A stretch of 6,190 bases of DNA from Spirochaetia bacterium (GTDB lineage: Bacteria > Patescibacteriota > Minisyncoccia > UBA6257 > UBA9933): positions 1-6,190 of the forward strand of contig QYPD01000035.1 of assembly GCA_007279775.1 (NCBI GenBank), written 5' to 3'. The position numbers and the translations under genes were made by a program. Shown piece after piece: positions 4,611 through 6,190 of this stretch. The notes under the pieces are model-generated. The model saw only the letters and a program-made list of their open reading frames with translations, searched no databases and was not told the DNA's origin. How positions within the stretch are numbered: position 1 is the stretch's first letter; each line of letters opens with the position of its first letter.

Positions 4611-6065
4611 ATGAAAAAAATCGCTTTCAGTTTATTAATTATCGGCTTGGCTTTGCCGATGCTTTCTTTGGCGCAGGATATGAATGTTTATAAATCCGCC
4701 GCCGGGCAGGTTGCCCCGACAACAAACGTTCAGATAAAAGCTGAGTTGCAGGAAAAAGAAAAATCAACGCAATCTTCGGATGTTTATAAATTGATTTCTC
4801 CTATGATGCCGACCATAGCGCCGATAGCGCCGATGATAAATAAAATAATCGCTCCCGAGTCAGCTTCCGGCGGAGGTTCGTCGGCATCCGGCGCTTCAAC
4901 AAGGATTAATCCGGCGACGCCTTCAATAATGCCCGTTCCCAATGCGGCGCTTCCGGCATGCTACATAGGCGATGATTTAATGAAACAATATGATACGCTA
5001 ATTTCCGAACTTCAAGATACTCAAAAGAAAAATGATTTGGAAAGGGGAAATTTGGTAACTCAGAAAATCATTGAATTGAAAAAAGAAATCAGCGCGAGCA
5101 AGACGAATTGCGGCGGCGGTTCGGCAACTTCTGTGACAAAGCCCCAGTCTTCAATCGCGCCGGAAGTAAAAAAGGGAGTAATATCTTCAGGCACCGTGGA
5201 AATGAGCAAATGTGAAGAGGTTAAGCGCTGGGAAGAAAAAATCGCTTATTATACGAAAATAAACGATTTGGCGGATTCCGATTTGAAAAACCAAACCAAT
5301 CTTTCAAGAGATGAAATAAAAAATATTTTGGTAAGCTTGACGGAAGGTCTACAAAAAATTAGGGAGCAATGCAACAACGTTCAGACAACCGCTACCGGCA
5401 CCGCCGCGTCCGTGCAAGCCGCCAGCGAACCGATTAAACCCGTGGGAGTTCAGTCTGTCCAGGAAATACAAAGCTATTATAAAGCTAAGATTGAAACCAT
5501 AACTAACACCCAGAACGCTTCAGAACAAGTGCAACAACTCAAGGCGTTAAAAAACGACAAAGACCAATTAGTCGGCGAGTTAATCAAAAATAATAAGGAA
5601 ATCCAAGCAAGCGACCTTAACGCGGTGGCGAAAGAAATAAAAATCAATAAAAATGAAATTATGGTTGACGACGTGTCGGTGAAAATGACCGGAAGTAGAA
5701 TATTGCTCAATGTCGGAAACAGTTCAATAAGCGTTGTTTCGACGGGCAACAAAGTTATTATCAAAGACAAAAATTTTGAAGTTTCCGCGGACGGCGTTTC
5801 TATTTCAGATAATTCTTTAAAAATAGGAGGCGTGGAAGTTAAGCTTGTCGCCAGCGATGTAGCAGAAAAACTCAATGTCGCGCCTAATGCTGTTGAATTG
5901 ACGACGGAAAATTCCCAGCCAGTTTATAAAATGAAAGTCGCCGAACAAAGGAAATTATTCGGGTTTATTAAGATGGACGTTCAGAATACACAAACCGCCG
6001 ACGCCAATAACGGTAATCTTTTGAGCGAGAGCAAACCTTGGTATTATTTCCTGACAACGAAATAA
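4611..6065 (+). CDS. Secreted protein with two Cys-bounded helical modules and a beta-rich C-terminal domain, function unknown
   Basis: A 484-residue exported protein. Residues 1-21 form a signal peptide (MKK, hydrophobic core, cleavage most likely after S-L-A before Gln22). A Pro/Ala/Ser/Gly-rich linker spans about 60-115. Two helix-rich charged modules follow, each opening and closing with Cys: Cys117 to Cys167 (49 residues between) and Cys201 to Cys254 (52 between), separated by a low-complexity linker. A third helical stretch without Cys spans about 283-331. Residues from about 341 to 450 alternate hydrophobic and polar residues with frequent Gly, Asp and Asn, suggesting short beta strands. 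The end has KLFGFIKMDV and finally KPWYYFL. There is no C-terminal membrane anchor or sorting motif, so it is probably released or held by partners. I do not recognise a named family. It appears monocistronic, with a perfect -10 box upstream and a terminator 10 bp downstream. Confidence 0.85.
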   Translation: MKKIAFSLLIIGLALPMLSLAQDMNVYKSAAGQVAPTTNVQIKAELQEKEKSTQSSDVYKLISPMMPTIAPIAPMINKIIAPESASGGGSSASGASTRINPATPSIMPVPNAALPACYIGDDLMKQYDTLISELQDTQKKNDLERGNLVTQKIIELKKEISASKTNCGGGSATSVTKPQSSIAPEVKKGVISSGTVEMSKCEEVKRWEEKIAYYTKINDLADSDLKNQTNLSRDEIKNILVSLTEGLQKIREQCNNVQTTATGTAASVQAASEPIKPVGVQSVQEIQSYYKAKIETITNTQNASEQVQQLKALKNDKDQLVGELIKNNKEIQASDLNAVAKEIKINKNEIMVDDVSVKMTGSRILLNVGNSSISVVSTGNKVIIKDKNFEVSADGVSISDNSLKIGGVEVKLVASDVAEKLNVAPNAVELTTENSQPVYKMKVAEQRKLFGFIKMDVQNTQTADANNGNLLSESKPWYYFLTTK

Positions 6066-6074
6066 TCTGCGCAT

Positions 6075-6103
6075 AAAAAAACACGCCTAATGGCGTGTTT
6101 TTT
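6075..6103. terminator. Bidirectional intrinsic terminator between convergent genes
   Basis: ACACGCC (6081-6087) pairs with GGCGTGT (6092-6098) around a TAAT loop. A run of A lies on the left (6075-6080) and a run of T on the right (6099-6103), so the hairpin has a U-tract on either strand. It sits 10 bp after the stop of the secreted-protein gene and 10 bp from the stop of the minus-strand gene, and should serve both. Confidence 0.9.
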
Positions 6104-6112
6104 AGTATATGC

Positions 6113-6190
6113 TTACCAGCTTCTTTCTCTTCGGCCTCCTCCACCACCAAAACCTCTGTCGCGTCCGCCATCACGGCCTCCGCGGTCAAA
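6113..6190 (-). CDS. C-terminal tail of an RGG-rich, probably RNA-binding protein (partial)
   Basis: On the minus strand the frame from the window edge encodes 25 residues before TAA: FDRGGRDGG, RDRGFGGGGG, RRERSW. Arg-Gly-Gly repeats, aromatic residues and a basic end are typical of the disordered tails of small bacterial RRM-type (Rbp-like) RNA-binding proteins, which chaperone or bind single-stranded RNA. The folded domain would lie beyond the right edge, so the RRM assignment is an inference from the tail. The other open minus-strand frame here gives an Ala/Glu/Val-rich peptide without such logic. The gene is convergent with the secreted-protein gene and shares its terminator. Confidence 0.65.
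   Translation of the reverse strand, partial: FDRGGRDGGRDRGFGGGGGRRERSW

Noticed and set aside
5968..6189. Minus-strand ORF with an Ala/Glu/Val-rich start
   Set aside because: It runs through the terminator and into the secreted-protein gene. The neighbouring frame, with an RGG-rich tail and a stop just before the terminator, is the better gene.

Overview
The window looks like part of a Candidate Phyla Radiation (Patescibacteria, probably Parcubacteria-like) genome. The evidence is indirect: moderately AT-rich DNA, the standard code with TAA at all seven visible stops, no convincing Shine-Dalgarno before most starts, very short gene spacing, a small YhbQ-type GIY-YIG ORF beside tRNA genes, a secreted protein with low-complexity linkers, and an RGG-tailed protein. 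No rRNA or marker gene is present, so the assignment is an inference.

Layout: (1) 1-863, the 3' part of an HD-domain phosphohydrolase directly followed by a small four-helix membrane protein. (2) 864-968, an AT-rich gap built from 9-bp repeats in two inverted arrays. (3) 969-1778, glutamate racemase (murI). (4) 1779-2101, a tRNA-Pro locus: an intact tRNA-Pro(CGG) at the tip of a long inverted repeat, with 5'- and 3'-half tRNA pieces and several hairpins around it. (5) 2102-3931, glmS. (6) 3944-4505, a tRNA-Ala locus of unusual build. (7) 4508-6103, a promoter region, a secreted protein of unknown function and a terminator. (8) 6113-6190, the C-terminal tail of an RGG-rich, probably RNA-binding, protein on the minus strand, convergent on the same terminator.

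MurI (D-glutamate) and GlmS (glucosamine-6-phosphate) both feed peptidoglycan precursor synthesis, so the centre of the window fits a cell that makes its own wall precursors.

The most interesting observation is region 6. If 3958-4045 and 4066-4468 are removed, the rest joins into a 71-nt cloverleaf of exactly the same length as the intact tRNA-Ala(CGC) at 4373-4443. It has a fully paired acceptor stem with G3-U70, a 15-nt D arm nearly identical to that of the nearby tRNA-Pro, and a T stem that differs from the intact copy by a compensated base pair. Each removed block is almost exactly two back-to-back hairpins. One block sits in the D loop and the other in the anticodon loop. In the second block, one hairpin carries the GIY-YIG gene in its loop and the other carries the intact tRNA-Ala. 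The Pro locus shows a related but less clean pattern. This resembles the double-hairpin elements known from some fungal mitochondrial genomes and may be a mobile or intron-like palindrome system of tRNA genes. Against a functional spliced product, the anticodon stem of the joined tRNA has two mismatches.
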